Shown piece by piece: positions 9,437 to 9,834 of a DNA stretch of 9,834 nt. Location: NCBI GenBank assembly GCA_023245115.1, contig JAHFKX010000024.1:1-9834 (forward strand), read 5' to 3'. The notes under the pieces were generated by a model, which ran no database searches, had not been told where the DNA came from, and saw only the letters and a program-made list of their open reading frames with translations. How positions within the stretch are numbered: position 1 is the stretch's first letter; each line of letters starts with the position of its first letter. This DNA is from Candidatus Woesearchaeota archaeon. GTDB lineage: Archaea; Nanobdellota; Nanobdellia; UBA10117. The position numbers were made by a program, and so were the translations under genes.

Positions 9437-9834
9437 TTACTTTAATCTCACAACTTCCAAATTTTTTGGTGCAATCGTTTCAATCTTAAATTCTTTGTGC
9501 AGGCTGGACGCAAGGTCGAGGCAGCGCGTCTGCTCGCCATGCACAATTATTACTTTGCGCGGCCGTGGCTTGACATTTCTTACATAGTTCATCAACTCAT
9601 TGCGGTCACAATGGCCTGAGAAGCCTTCTATCGTATTTATATTTAATTTTACGTCAACCTTTTCGTTATCAACAGATACCTGCTTTGCGCCGCCCTGTAC
9701 TTCCCTGCCCAGCGTGCCTTCGCCAAGGTAATTAACAAAAATCAGTGAATTTTTAGGATTATCTGCAAGCTGTTTAAAGCACTGAACTGACGGCCCGCCG
9801 GTCATCATGCCAGATGTCGCAATAATAACGCATG
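9437..9834 (-). CDS. fttA: Transcription termination nuclease FttA/aCPSF1, C-terminal part
   Basis: FttA (aCPSF1) is the archaeal beta-CASP/metallo-beta-lactamase ribonuclease that cleaves nascent RNA at U-rich 3' ends and releases RNA polymerase, and is the counterpart of eukaryotic CPSF73. The visible ~132 residues start at the window edge with CVIIATSGMMTGGP, the beta-CASP core, continue through LIFVNYLGEGTLGR and IEGFSGHCDRNELMNYV, then VIIVHGEQTRCLDLASSL, and end with NLEVVRLK. FSGH and VHGE carry the His residues of the active-site motifs. The frame is open to the right edge, so the rest, including the N-terminal KH and beta-lactamase domains of the family, lies outside. The internal ATG at 9808 is not the start. 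Confidence 0.93.
   Translation of the reverse strand, partial: CVIIATSGMMTGGPSVQCFKQLADNPKNSLIFVNYLGEGTLGREVQGGAKQVSVDNEKVDVKLNINTIEGFSGHCDRNELMNYVRNVKPRPRKVIIVHGEQTRCLDLASSLHKEFKIETIAPKNLEVVRLK

Noticed and set aside
1..9834. CRISPR arrays, toxin-antitoxin pairs or restriction systems
   Set aside because: No regularly spaced repeats and no recognisable defence-gene motifs were found; the window is mainly translation and RNA-processing genes.

Overview
The window is a compact archaeal segment, most probably from a small-genome DPANN-type lineage (inference). The evidence: archaeal-type ribosomal proteins uS15 and eS1, an archaeal AsnRS, a stand-alone Bud32 kinase of KEOPS, the 3' end of the termination nuclease FttA/aCPSF1, five intron-bearing tRNA genes, and TTTAAA/TTTATA-type TATA boxes about 26 bp upstream of start codons and tRNA 5' ends, which implies mostly leaderless transcripts.

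Layout. 1-1084: the end of an unidentified + strand gene, a convergent zinc-ribbon gene, and a divergent membrane-anchored JAMM-domain gene sharing one palindromic TATA box with it. 1120-1728: a tRNA cluster, Leu(CAG), Leu(TAA), Arg(TCG), Glu(CTC). Every gene is interrupted: Leu(TAA) has a canonical 37/38 intron; the others have D-loop insertions, and Glu has a second one in its T-loop. 1730-4637, minus strand: tRNA-Asn(GTT) with a 103-nt structured intron, an unknown gene, AsnRS, a GNAT acetyltransferase and a HIT protein; the four protein genes touch or overlap. 4714-6189, minus strand: a candidate 10-residue Cys-rich micro-ORF downstream of two overlapping paralogous genes of unknown function, one with a Cys-rich C-terminal tail. 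6250-7371, plus strand: bud32, an orphan Cys/His-containing gene, and a decayed second copy of the bud32 3' end. 7366-7755: an orphan minus-strand gene. 7806-9052: uS15 and eS1 with unusual structured leaders. 9128-9834, minus strand: a small helical orphan and the C-terminal part of FttA, cut by the window edge.

Most recognisable genes serve translation and RNA processing: tRNAs, AsnRS, Bud32 (t6A37 synthesis, needed for tRNAs such as Asn), ribosomal proteins, FttA. The points most worth following are the density of non-canonical tRNA introns, the bud32 3'-end duplication around an orphan gene, the hairpins and leader ORF between strong Shine-Dalgarno sites and the uS15/eS1 starts, and the recurrent near-palindromic TATA boxes used in both directions. 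Several starts here are placed from promoter spacing and paralogue alignment, so they are shorter than the longest possible reading frame.
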